Shown in pieces: positions 15,466 through 24,905 of a stretch of 64,000 bases of DNA (position 1 is its first letter; every line of letters begins with the position of its first letter). The notes beneath the pieces are model-generated. The model saw only the letters and a program-made list of their open reading frames with translations. It was not told the origin of the DNA and did not search any database. The translations under genes and the position numbers were made by a program. Location of the stretch: assembly GCA_900542505.1 (NCBI GenBank), contig UQNV01000003.1:1-64000 (forward strand), given 5' to 3'. Origin of the DNA: an uncultured Alistipes sp. (GTDB taxonomy: Bacteria; Bacteroidota; Bacteroidia; Bacteroidales; Rikenellaceae).

Positions 15466-16923
15466 ATGTCGCCCGTTGCCGTCATCGTCGTCGTCCTTGT
15501 CTACATCGCACTGCTTTTCGCCATCGCGTGGCTCGCGGGCCGTCATGCCGACAATGCCGCATTCTTCACGGGCAACCGCCGCTCGTCGTGGCTCGTGGCC
15601 GCCTTCTCGATGATTACGGCCGCCATGTCGGGTGTGACCTATCTCTCGGTGCCGGGCTCCGTGGCGACCGACTCCTTCTCCTACATGCAGATGGTGCTGG
15701 GCTTCACCGTGGGGCAGCTCATCGTCGCCTTCGTACTCGTCCCGCTCTTCTACCGGATGCGGGTCATCTCGCTCTACCAGTACCTCGACCTCCGCTTCGG
15801 GGTCACCTCGCAGCGTACCGGAGCGTGGTTCTTCTTCCTGTCGAAGATGCTCGGCGCTGCGCTGCGCCTCTACATCGTCTGCGCCGTGATGCAGCTGCTG
15901 GTCTTCGACCGCGTGGGGCTCCCCTTTGCGGCGAATGCCGTGGTGACGGTGCTCTTCGTCTGGCTCTACACGCGGCGCGGCGGCGTGAAGTCGCTCATCT
16001 GGACCGACGCCTTCAAGACGCTCTGCCTGGTGGCAAGCCTCATGCTGACGATTCTGGCGCTGGTGCGCGGACTGGGGCTCACGACGGGCGAGGCGCTGCG
16101 CGAGGTGGCCGCGTCGGACTACGCGCGCATCTTCTTCTTCGACGACCCCTCGTCGGAGCGCTACTTCTGGAAGATGTTCGTGGCGGGCATCGTGCTGCTG
16201 GTCGCCATGACGGGGCTCGACCAGGAGATGATGCAGCGCAACCTGAGCTGCCGCACGCCGCGCGACGCGCAGAAGAACATCGTGCTGACGGCCCTCTGCC
16301 AGATTGCCGTCATCCTCCTCTTCCTGACGCTCGGCGCGCTGCTCTACCTCTACATGGCGCGGGTCGGCATGCCGCTCCCCCCGAAGAGCGACCAGGTCTT
16401 CTCGCAGGTGGCCGTCAACGGCGGCCTGCCCCTCTACGTCGGGCTGCTCTTCGTGCTGGGGATGATGGCGAGCACCTACTCGTCGGCCGGTTCCTCCCTC
16501 ACGGCGCTCACCACCTCCTTCACGGTCGACCTGCTCGACGCCACGCGCCGCTGCGACGAGGCGCAGTTGACGCGGACGCGCCGGCGCGTGCATGCGTTCA
16601 TGGCCCTCGGCCTGACGCTGCTCGTGCTGCTGTTCGGCCGCTTCGGCAACGACAGCGTCATCAACCTCTTCTTCAAGGTGGCGGGCTATACCTACGGCCC
16701 GATTCTGGGGATGTTCCTCTTCGGCATCTGCACCCGCCGCCGCATCGACGGCCGTTGGCTGCCGCTGGTGGCCGTCGCCGCACCGCTGCTGAGCGCCCTG
16801 CTGCAGTATGCCGCCGGGGAGCTCTTCGGCTATCGCATCGGATTCGAGCTGCTGCTCTACAACGCCCTGCTCACGATGGGCGGCATGTGGCTCCTGGGGC
16901 GCAAAAAACGGATACAGTCATGA
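15466..16923 (+). CDS. sodium:solute symporter (SSS family)
   Basis: 485-residue inner-membrane transporter with about 13 hydrophobic helices. Family-typical segments are GRHADNAAFFTGNRRSSWLVAAFSMITAAMSGVTYLSVPG near the N-terminus, GLDQEMMQRNLSCRTPRDAQKN (TM7-8 loop) and STYSSAGSSLTALTTSFTVDL, the serine-rich Na+ site region of TM8. The start at 15466 (MSPVAVIVVVL) opens directly into TM1. Earlier in-frame codons read through the promoter repeats and are rejected. The stop overlaps the next ATG (ATGA), so translation is coupled to the amidase-like protein. The coupling suggests import of a product released by that protein, such as a sugar or muropeptide part. The substrate is not inferable. 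Confidence 0.88.
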   Translation: MSPVAVIVVVLVYIALLFAIAWLAGRHADNAAFFTGNRRSSWLVAAFSMITAAMSGVTYLSVPGSVATDSFSYMQMVLGFTVGQLIVAFVLVPLFYRMRVISLYQYLDLRFGVTSQRTGAWFFFLSKMLGAALRLYIVCAVMQLLVFDRVGLPFAANAVVTVLFVWLYTRRGGVKSLIWTDAFKTLCLVASLMLTILALVRGLGLTTGEALREVAASDYARIFFFDDPSSERYFWKMFVAGIVLLVAMTGLDQEMMQRNLSCRTPRDAQKNIVLTALCQIAVILLFLTLGALLYLYMARVGMPLPPKSDQVFSQVAVNGGLPLYVGLLFVLGMMASTYSSAGSSLTALTTSFTVDLLDATRRCDEAQLTRTRRRVHAFMALGLTLLVLLFGRFGNDSVINLFFKVAGYTYGPILGMFLFGICTRRRIDGRWLPLVAVAAPLLSALLQYAAGELFGYRIGFELLLYNALLTMGGMWLLGRKKRIQS

Positions 16924-19900
16924 AACGACACGCATACAGACATTATATGTGCATGGCGCTGCTGGCGCTGGCGCTCCTGACGGGAGCGGCCTCGGCCGCC
17001 CCGGCCCGGGCGGCCGAAATCGGCGCCGCGACGCGCCGGCAAATCGGCAGCGCGCTGACCCGCATCACGGGGCGCGAGGTGGCCGGCAGCTGGGTGCGGA
17101 TTCAGCGCGTCAAGTCGTCGCGCAGCCGCGTGCAGCTCTACGCCTCGGTGGGGTTATCGTACTATCCCTTCCGCGAGGAGAACGTGCAGGCCATCTACGA
17201 CTCGGTGCGCGCGCTGCTCCCCGCATCCTTCCGCAAGGCGCGCATCGAACTCTATACCGACGGGCGGCTCATCGAGGAGCTCATCCCGCTGGCCTGCCGC
17301 ACCGTGCAGCCCCGGCGCCGGCGCGACCGTGTGGTCCCCTTCGTCAACCCTTCGGCGCGGCCGCTCGTCTCGCCGCTCGACCGCAGAACCCCCTCGGCGG
17401 GGCTCGCCGGACGTCACATCGCCCTCTGGCAGAGCCACGGCCGCTACTTCGACCAGCGCGAGGGGCGCTGGCGCTGGCAGCGGGCCCGCTTCTGGCAGAC
17501 GTGCGAGGACCTCTATACGCAGAGCTACGTGCTGCCCTTCCTGGTCCCCATGCTCGAAAATGCGGGGGCGTGCGTCCTGCTGCCCCGCGAGCGGGACTGG
17601 CAGAGCCACGAGGTGCTGGCCGACAACGACGCCGCCGAGAGCTACCGCGAGGAGAACGGCGACGCCGGATGGTCGGGAGGCGATGTGGGCTTTGCACACC
17701 GCCAGCAGGTCTACCTGACGGGCGAGAACCCCTTCCTGCAGGGCACGACGCGCCACGTGCGGAGCATCACGACCGGGGCCGAGAGCCGCGCCGTGTGGCG
17801 GGTCGACATCCCCGAACGCGGGGAGTATGCCCTCTACGTGAGCTACGACTCGACGCCGGGGAGCGTCGACGACGCCCTCTATACGGTCCGCCACCTGGGC
17901 GGCGAGAGCCGCTTTGCCGTCAACCAGACGATGGGGGGCGGGACGTGGGTCTACCTCGGGCGCTTCCTTTTCGATGCGGGTGAGCAGGAGGCCGTCGTGC
18001 TTTCGAACCGTTCGCGGCGCGCCGGAGGCATCGTCTCGGCCGATGCCGTGAAAATCGGCGGCGGCTACGGCAACGTCGCCCGCGCGGCGGCCGATACGCT
18101 GGCCCGTCCGGGTGGTCTCTATCGCGCCGAGACGAGCGGCATGCCCCGCTTCTGCGAGGGGGCGCGCTACTGGCTGCAGTGGGCCGGCTTCGACGAGTCG
18201 GTCTATACGCCCAAGGGCGACCGCGACGACTACAAGGACGACTTCATGTCGCGCGCACTGTGGGTCAATGCCCTCATGGGGGGCTCCGAGCGGCTGCGTG
18301 ACTCGGCCGGACTGGGCATTCCGCTCGACCTGGCGCTGGCGTTCCACTCCGACTCGGGGGTGCGCGACGGCGACGAGACGATTGGCACGCTCGGAATCTT
18401 CTTCACGCGCGACAAGAACGGCCGCTTCGAAGGGGGCGCCGACCGCTACCGCTCGCGCGATTTGACCGACCTGGTGATGACGCAGGTGGTCGGCGACATC
18501 CGCCGCACGTGCGAACCCGAGTGGCGCCGCCGCGGGCTGTGGAACCGCTCCTACTACGAAGCACGGGTGCCCAACGTGCCAACCATGCTGCTCGAACTGC
18601 TCTCCCACCAGAACTTCGCCGACATGCGCTACGGCAACGACCCGCGCTTCAAGTTCCTCGTGAGCCGGGCCGTCTATAAGGGTATCCTCAAGCACGTTGC
18701 GGCGCAGTACGGACGGCCGTACGTCGTGCAGCCGCTCCCCGTCTCGTCGTTCGCCGTGCGGCTGGGCGACGGGGACCAAGTCGAGCTCTCGTGGCTCCCA
18801 ACCGTCGATTCGCTCGAGCCGACGGCCGCACCTTCGGGCTACATGGTCTACACGCGCCGCGGCGACGAAGGCTTCGACAACGGCCGCTACACGGCCGAGC
18901 CCCGCTTCGTGACGGAACAGGAGCCCGACGTGCTCTACAGCTACCGCATCACGGCGTTCAACGACGGCGGCGAGAGCTTCCCGAGCGAGACGCTGGCCGC
19001 CTGTCATGTCCCCGACGAACGGGGCTGTGTGCTGGTGGTGAACGGGTTCAACCGTGTGAGCGCCCCGCTGAGCATGCGCAGTGATTCGACCGCCGGATTC
19101 TATCCCCGCATCGATGCGGGCGTTCCCTACATGCAGGAGAGCTCGTTCGTCGGCGAGCAGTATGTCTACGACCTGGCCGAAGCGCGCAACAGCGACGAAA
19201 AGCAGGCGCTCGGCGCCAGTCGCAGCAATCCCGTGACGGAGGTCGCCGCCGGCAATACGTTTGACTATCCCCTTGTCCACGGGCGGGCCATCGCCCGTGC
19301 GGGTTACTCGTTCTGCTCGGCATCGGCCGATGCCGTGGCGAGCTACGGCATCGATGCTGCGCGCTTCGATGTGGTCGACCTGATTCTGGGCAAGCAGCGC
19401 TCGACGCTGTTTGGCCGGGGCGTGAACGGTTATGATTTCAAGACCTTTACGGCTGATTTGCAGCGTGCTATGGCCTATTATGTCCTGAGCGGAGGCACAC
19501 TGTTCGTTTCGGGCAGCTATGTCGCATCCGACCCGACGTCGGGGGCCGAGGCCACCGACGACGACCGCACGTTCGTGCGCGAGGTGCTGCATTGCGAACT
19601 GGAGCAGGAGCGTGCCTCGCGCAGCGGTGTGGTCCGCGTGGTGGCGCCGGTTCCCGCCTTTTCGCGCGGCGACTACGAGTTCTGCGAACGGCCCACGGAG
19701 ACGCTCTATGGCGTCGAGTCGCCCGATGCGCTGCGCCCTGTGGGAGAACGCTCTTTTGCCGTGATGCGCTATGCCGATACGGGGCTGACGGCAGCCGTGG
19801 CCAACGACGGCGAGCGGCGTACCTTCGTCATGGGGTTCCCCTTCGAGACGATTCGCTCCGAGGAGCAGCGCGAACGGCTGATGCGCGACGTGCTGTATTT

Positions 19901-19937
19901 CCTGCATGAGGAGCCGAGACCTCTTGCGTCGGAGTAG
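16920..19937 (+). CDS. exported amidase_3-like protein with golvesin-type insert
   Basis: 1005-residue exported protein with a signal peptide (about 1-33, LLALALLTGAASAAPARA). It resembles the proteins annotated as xanthan lyase or N-acetylmuramoyl-L-alanine amidase in Bacteroides. Amidase_3-like zinc-site candidates are H166 with H173 (HIALWQSHGRYF), H476 (LAFHSDSG) and E559 (MLLELLSHQNFADM). Between the first and second lies a golvesin C-terminal-like beta domain (about 295-385; YALYVSYDSTPGS, FAVNQTMGGGTWVYLGRF). A fibronectin III-like domain (about 605-690) and a ~300-residue C-terminal domain follow. The canonical HxxIxxDxGHGG motif is altered, so activity is uncertain. The gene overlaps the symporter by 4 nt. 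Confidence 0.75.
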   Translation: MKRHAYRHYMCMALLALALLTGAASAAPARAAEIGAATRRQIGSALTRITGREVAGSWVRIQRVKSSRSRVQLYASVGLSYYPFREENVQAIYDSVRALLPASFRKARIELYTDGRLIEELIPLACRTVQPRRRRDRVVPFVNPSARPLVSPLDRRTPSAGLAGRHIALWQSHGRYFDQREGRWRWQRARFWQTCEDLYTQSYVLPFLVPMLENAGACVLLPRERDWQSHEVLADNDAAESYREENGDAGWSGGDVGFAHRQQVYLTGENPFLQGTTRHVRSITTGAESRAVWRVDIPERGEYALYVSYDSTPGSVDDALYTVRHLGGESRFAVNQTMGGGTWVYLGRFLFDAGEQEAVVLSNRSRRAGGIVSADAVKIGGGYGNVARAAADTLARPGGLYRAETSGMPRFCEGARYWLQWAGFDESVYTPKGDRDDYKDDFMSRALWVNALMGGSERLRDSAGLGIPLDLALAFHSDSGVRDGDETIGTLGIFFTRDKNGRFEGGADRYRSRDLTDLVMTQVVGDIRRTCEPEWRRRGLWNRSYYEARVPNVPTMLLELLSHQNFADMRYGNDPRFKFLVSRAVYKGILKHVAAQYGRPYVVQPLPVSSFAVRLGDGDQVELSWLPTVDSLEPTAAPSGYMVYTRRGDEGFDNGRYTAEPRFVTEQEPDVLYSYRITAFNDGGESFPSETLAACHVPDERGCVLVVNGFNRVSAPLSMRSDSTAGFYPRIDAGVPYMQESSFVGEQYVYDLAEARNSDEKQALGASRSNPVTEVAAGNTFDYPLVHGRAIARAGYSFCSASADAVASYGIDAARFDVVDLILGKQRSTLFGRGVNGYDFKTFTADLQRAMAYYVLSGGTLFVSGSYVASDPTSGAEATDDDRTFVREVLHCELEQERASRSGVVRVVAPVPAFSRGDYEFCERPTETLYGVESPDALRPVGERSFAVMRYADTGLTAAVANDGERRTFVMGFPFETIRSEEQRERLMRDVLYFLHEEPRPLASE

Positions 19938-19984
19938 ATGATTTATGCAACACAGTGTCTGTAAACAATAAAAACAAAACATCC

Positions 19985-20434
19985 ATGTCACTCGAAAAAC
20001 AGATTTCCACCGGAATCATGGAGGCCATGAAGGCCAAGAATCCCGTGCGCCTGAGTGCGCTGCGCAACGTCAAGAAGTACATCATCGAAGCCAAGACGGC
20101 AGGTCCCGAAATCGCCGAGCTGCCCGATGCCGACGTGATGAAGATTATCGCCAAACTGGCCAAGCAGGGCACCGACTCGGCGGCCATCTACGTCGAGCAG
20201 CACCGTCAGGACCTGGCCGACGAGGAGCTGGCCCAGGTTGCCGTGCTGCAGGAGTTCCTGCCCAAGCAGCTTTCGGCCGAGGAGCTGACCGAGGCCGTGC
20301 GGGCCATCATCGCCGAGGTGGGCGCCACCTCGATGAAGGAGATGGGCAAGGTGATGGGTGTCGCTTCGAAGCGACTGGCCGGTCAGGCCGACGGCAAGGA
20401 GATTTCGGCCAAGGTCAAGGAGTTGCTCGGATAG
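19985..20434 (+). CDS. YqeY-like / GatB-YqeY domain protein
   Basis: 149-residue cytosolic all-helical protein of the YqeY family, related to the tail domain of the GatB amidotransferase subunit. Key features are MSLEKQISTGIMEAMKAKNPVRLSALRNVK, the LAKQGTDSAAIYVEQHRQDLADEEL region, EFLPKQLSAEEL, and the C-terminal GKVMGVASKRLAGQADGKEISAKVKELL. The start at 19985 gives the normal family length of about 150; an upstream ATG at 19955 would add ten polar residues. Its role is unproven, with tRNA-dependent amidation suggested by homology. It lies 47 nt after the amidase-like gene. Confidence 0.92.
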   Translation: MSLEKQISTGIMEAMKAKNPVRLSALRNVKKYIIEAKTAGPEIAELPDADVMKIIAKLAKQGTDSAAIYVEQHRQDLADEELAQVAVLQEFLPKQLSAEELTEAVRAIIAEVGATSMKEMGKVMGVASKRLAGQADGKEISAKVKELLG

Positions 20435-20591
20435 CCCGCGTATGCCGGGTGACGCCGCGCCTGCGGCCTCCGGGCAGGAGGCGCACGTCGGCTTCCGCCC
20501 GACCCGCGGCGGCCGGGGCGGAGACCTTCTGCCGCGAGCGGGCGTTCGGCCCGGCAACCGTGTTGTCACATCTCCGTTATCGGTAGCAATC

Positions 20592-21509
20592 ATGCACGTA
20601 CTGGAAAACCTGCACCGCAACGTCAAGACCATTGCCATGCCTTCGGCCATGGTGGTGGGGGCGCTGTTGTGCCGACCCATATCGGCGCTCGAGGCGGCAT
20701 CGCACCAGATGATTACCCCGACGTTGATTTTTCTGATGCTCTTCGTCACCTTCTGCCGGGTCACCCCCAAGCAGATGCATCTGAGCATGCTCCACTTCTG
20801 GCTGCTGCTCTTCCAGGTGGTGGCCAGCCTTGCGGTCTATCTGCTGCTCGAGCCGCTGAACGGTGTCGTGGCCCAGGGGGCGATGATTTGCGTGCTGGCG
20901 CCCATCGCCATGGCCGCCGTGGTCATCGGCGGCATGCTGGGTGCCAACGTTGCGACGATGGCCACCTACAGCCTGCTCTGCAACATGGTCATCGCGCTTG
21001 TGGCGCCGGTGGTCATTGCGTTGACCGGCAGCGGCCACTGCTCCTTCATCGAGATTCTTTCGCGCGTCGCCCCGCTGCTCATCATGCCCTTTGCCGCAGC
21101 GCAGTGCTGCCGCTTCCTCTTCCATCGGGCCTCGCGGTGGATTGCCGACCACAGCCAGATTTCGTTCTACATGTGGCTCCTGTCGCTGGCGGTCATCATC
21201 GGCCGTACGACGGCCTTCATCATCGACCTGCACGACGTGCCGCTCTCCATCGAACTGTGGCTGGCCTTTGCAGCACTTGTGATTTGTCTGCTCCAGTTCA
21301 AAATCGGCCGCATGCTGGGACGCCGCTACGGTGACGCCGCTGCCGGCGGACAGTCGCTCGGCCAGAAGAATACGGTGCTGGCGGTCTGGATGGCGCAGTC
21401 GTTCCTCGACCCCATCTCCTCGATTGCCCCGACGGCCTACATCGTCTGGCAGAACTTCGTGAACAGTTATCAGATATACCGGAAAGACAAGGAGCGCTAC
21501 GACAAATAG
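20592..21509 (+). CDS. BASS-family (bile acid:Na+ symporter-like) transporter
   Basis: 305-residue inner-membrane protein with about 9-10 hydrophobic helices. It resembles the bile acid:sodium symporter/arsenite-permease fold: APIAMAAVVIGGMLGANVATMATYSLLCNMVIALVAPV in the middle matches the crossed-helix region, and AVWMAQSFLDPISSIAPTAYIVWQN lies near the end. The C-terminus (SYQIYRKDKERYDK) is charged and cytosolic. The start at 20592 opens with a short amphipathic segment and then TM1. The longer in-frame extension is Arg/Gly/Pro-rich and not protein-like. In gut Bacteroidetes the substrate of such genes is usually unknown, and bile acid transport should not be assumed. Confidence 0.8.
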   Translation: MHVLENLHRNVKTIAMPSAMVVGALLCRPISALEAASHQMITPTLIFLMLFVTFCRVTPKQMHLSMLHFWLLLFQVVASLAVYLLLEPLNGVVAQGAMICVLAPIAMAAVVIGGMLGANVATMATYSLLCNMVIALVAPVVIALTGSGHCSFIEILSRVAPLLIMPFAAAQCCRFLFHRASRWIADHSQISFYMWLLSLAVIIGRTTAFIIDLHDVPLSIELWLAFAALVICLLQFKIGRMLGRRYGDAAAGGQSLGQKNTVLAVWMAQSFLDPISSIAPTAYIVWQNFVNSYQIYRKDKERYDK

Positions 21510-21540
21510 GGCTGCCCGCCGCCGGTGGAGGCGCGGAGCA

Positions 21541-21680
21541 GACCTTATGCCGCCTGCCATCCGCCGGAGCTGTTTGCCGTCTGCCATCTGCCGCCTGCCA
21601 TCCGCCGGAGCTGTTTGCCGGGACTGTTTGCCGGGACTGTTCGCCGGAACTGCTCGCCGGAGCCGCTGCCGGGCCCGACC
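21541..21680. repeat. degenerate tandem repeats (GCCGGAGCTGTTTGCC words)
   Basis: A 40-bp block built on CCGCCTGCCATCCGCCGGAGCTGTTTGCC occurs twice. It then decays into four or five 15-mers of the type GGGACTGTTTGCC / GGAACTGCTCGCC. No gene or terminator is inside. It is similar in style, but not in sequence, to the array at 10015. Confidence 0.7.
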
Positions 21681-21691
21681 CTCGCAGACAA

Positions 21692-21722
21692 GACGCCCCG
21701 TCCTTTTTCAGGACGGGGCGTC
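21692..21722. terminator. convergent terminator hairpin
   Basis: GACGCCCCGTCC pairs perfectly with GGACGGGGCGTC around a TTTTTCA loop. It sits between the BASS transporter (+) and the ABC operon (-) and can serve both; only TTTGTG follows on the plus strand. Confidence 0.65.
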
Positions 21723-21755
21723 TTTGTGCCTCCTTGCCGGCTCAAGCCAATCGGC

Positions 21756-22442
<687 letters not shown>

Positions 22443-22493
22443 AACGGATGTTTTTTTATGATATGATTTGACAATTTCCTTTTTTCGATTGGT

Positions 22494-24887
22494 TTATTCG
22501 GATTTCACCGAGTTGGCGGGGTTCTCGTTGGCCGTGCGCCACGAGCAGAAGGTGACGGTTCCGATTGTCACGAGCAGCACGGCGACAAGGGCCGCGGCGA
22601 AGACCCACCAGTGGATGGGGGTGCGGTAGGCGAACGACGCCAGCCAGCGGCGGACAATCCAGAGGCTCAGCGGTGCGGCAATCACGAAGCTGACGATGAC
22701 CAGCCGGATGTAGTGGCGGTTGAAGAGGCGGAGCACCTCGGCGGTGGTGGCGCCCATGACCTTGCGCACGGCCACCTCGCGGCGGCGGTGCTGCGTCTCG
22801 AAGAGGACGATGCCGAAGACACCCATCAGGGCGATGACCACCGAGAGCAGCGTGAAGAGCCCCACGACCGTGGCCAGACGCCGCTCCTTGGCGTATTCCA
22901 GACCCAGCTCATCCTCGAAGGTGCGAATCTCGATTTCGCCCGGCGTCAGGTGCGGGTCCGTTTCGGCGATGCACTGCCGCAGGTAGTCGGCCACCTCCGC
23001 CACATCGGCCTCGGGACGGTAGCGCAGGTAGAGCAGCCGCGACGAGCGTTGCGACCACTCTTCGGGACCGACATAGAAGACAAAGGGGATGACGCTGTAC
23101 TGCATCGGCCGGAAGTTGAAGTCGGCGCAGACACCCACGAGCGGGTCCGTTTCGAGGAATCCGCCAATCTCGGCACCCAGTTCGAGCTTGTATTCATTGC
23201 GGGCCGCCTCGTTGCAAATCAACATGCCGGTGGGCTTGTGCTCATCCGATTCGAGGAAGTCGCGGCCGTCGACAATGGGGATACCCATCATCTTGAGGAA
23301 GTTCCACCGTACGATGTAGGCTTGCAGGGTGATAGCTTCATCCTTGTATCGGCGGCCCCATCCCATACGGCTTACGTTCACCAGTTGTCCTTCGGCTGCC
23401 GTGACGTCGACCACGCGCGGGTCGGCCAGCAGGCGGCTTCGCAGGGCGTCGTAGTCCTGAGCGGCCTTTCTGGAGAGTTGTGCGGCCATCAGATTGCGGC
23501 GGTCGAAGCCCATATCCTGCTGCAGCATGAAGTTGTGCTGGAGGAGGATGAATCCCGTAGCAATCATCAGACCCATCGAGATGGTGAACTGGAAGCCCAG
23601 CAGCAGCGTGCGCAACCGCCGGCCGCCGGCCGTACCCGAAAACGACCCCTTGACCACCATGGCGGGCGGGAACGAGGTGATGTACCACGCCGGATAGAGG
23701 CTTGCCACAAGGGCCATAACTACCGCCACGGCAAGCAGGACGCCGATGACCGGGAGGTTCTGCGCCAGGTTCAGCGGCGCCGAGATGTAGCTGGCAAGCT
23801 CGGTGCTCTGGATGGCGAAGGCGAGGTACCAGGCCAGCAGCAGGGCGATGACGACCAGCCCCACGGCCTCGAAGATGAAACCGAAGCGCAGCGAGGCGTT
23901 CGGCGCACCGAAGACCTTGAAGGTGTTGACCGTGCGGATGCGGACGGGCACCAGCGCGAAGAAGAAGTTGACGAAGTTGATGAAGGCCAGCGCGATGACC
24001 AGCAGTGCGATGCCCAGCAGCGTGTAGGTCGTCACGAGCGACCCCTGGGCGCACGGCACGCGGCTGTCTGCCTCGAAGTAGAGGTCGCGGATGCACGACA
24101 GGCGGACGGGGGCCGTGTCGAGATGCCCATCCTCGTTCGCCGCACTGGGATTCATCTCGATGAAGAATTTTTCCCATCCGTCGGCTATAGCTCCGGGGTC
24201 GGCTCCGGGCTGGAGCCGGACGTAATAGTTGAAGCCCCACTCCGAAGGGTCGTCGAGCGACGCCTTGCCCAAATCCATGGCCATGTGGCACTCGGCCATG
24301 AGCGAGTTTGTGGGAAAATCCTCGAAGATGGCCACCACCTCGCGGGCGTTCTCGGCCGAGGGCTGGTCGATGTTGCACCAGAGCATGTCGCCGACACCGA
24401 CACCCAGTTGTTCGGCCGTCGAGCGCGAGATGATGATGCTCTGCGCGCGTTTGAGGTCATGGACATCCCCTGCCACGGACTTGAAGTCGAAGACGTCGAG
24501 CAGCGGCAGCGAGATGGAGCCCGCATAGATGTTGTTGAAGCGGTCGTAACCCATCTTCGAGGCATTCTCGCGCAGCACGGTCATGGGGCCGAAGCCGCCC
24601 CAGGTGCAGCCGCCGGCTTCGACAGCCGAGGTCGAGGAGATGAGCCGTTCGGATAAAGGCCGGCTGAGCCATGACTGCCACCGTCCCGGGGTGTACCAGT
24701 CGGTGGTCTCGACCAGATAGATGCGCTCCGAGTCGCGGAGCGTGCGGTTGTAGGTCATCTCCCAGCGCACCTGCACCAGGATGATGTAGCAGGCCGTAAA
24801 GGCCAGCGTCAGACCGACGATGTTGAGCAGCGACGAGGCCTTGTAGCGCCGCAGCGTGGTAAGGAAGTTTCGCAGTGCGATTTTCAT
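22494..24887 (-). CDS. FtsX/MacB-like ABC permease A
   Basis: 797-residue inner-membrane permease with duplicated FtsX halves. TM1 follows MKIALRNFLTTLRRYK, and a large periplasmic MacB-type domain spans about 45-265. Three helices lie near 285-400, then a linker, TM5 (about 420-440), a second periplasmic domain, and the last three helices (ATVVGLFTLLSVVIALMGVFG onward). The motif RRREVAVRKVMGAT marks the conserved FtsX cytosolic turn. The termini are almost the same as in permease B, while the periplasmic domains differ strongly. It lies 18 nt after permease B. Such permeases move substrates from the periplasm into TolC by mechanotransmission; the substrate is unknown. Confidence 0.92.
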   Translation of the reverse strand: MKIALRNFLTTLRRYKASSLLNIVGLTLAFTACYIILVQVRWEMTYNRTLRDSERIYLVETTDWYTPGRWQSWLSRPLSERLISSTSAVEAGGCTWGGFGPMTVLRENASKMGYDRFNNIYAGSISLPLLDVFDFKSVAGDVHDLKRAQSIIISRSTAEQLGVGVGDMLWCNIDQPSAENAREVVAIFEDFPTNSLMAECHMAMDLGKASLDDPSEWGFNYYVRLQPGADPGAIADGWEKFFIEMNPSAANEDGHLDTAPVRLSCIRDLYFEADSRVPCAQGSLVTTYTLLGIALLVIALAFINFVNFFFALVPVRIRTVNTFKVFGAPNASLRFGFIFEAVGLVVIALLLAWYLAFAIQSTELASYISAPLNLAQNLPVIGVLLAVAVVMALVASLYPAWYITSFPPAMVVKGSFSGTAGGRRLRTLLLGFQFTISMGLMIATGFILLQHNFMLQQDMGFDRRNLMAAQLSRKAAQDYDALRSRLLADPRVVDVTAAEGQLVNVSRMGWGRRYKDEAITLQAYIVRWNFLKMMGIPIVDGRDFLESDEHKPTGMLICNEAARNEYKLELGAEIGGFLETDPLVGVCADFNFRPMQYSVIPFVFYVGPEEWSQRSSRLLYLRYRPEADVAEVADYLRQCIAETDPHLTPGEIEIRTFEDELGLEYAKERRLATVVGLFTLLSVVIALMGVFGIVLFETQHRRREVAVRKVMGATTAEVLRLFNRHYIRLVIVSFVIAAPLSLWIVRRWLASFAYRTPIHWWVFAAALVAVLLVTIGTVTFCSWRTANENPANSVKSE

Positions 24888-24905
24888 ATGCGGAATTTGT
24901 TTTGA

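Noticed and set aside
15528-16919. Extension of the amidase-like frame back through the symporter gene
   Set aside because: Another frame of a well-supported transporter; the signal peptide begins at the ATG at 16920.
17154-19991. 945-codon minus-strand frame
   Set aside because: Shadow of the amidase-like gene; no recognisable motif, His/Arg-rich composition.
22611-24656. 681-codon plus-strand frame opposite permease A
   Set aside because: Antisense to a clear FtsX permease, with the usual Asp/His/Arg-rich shadow composition.
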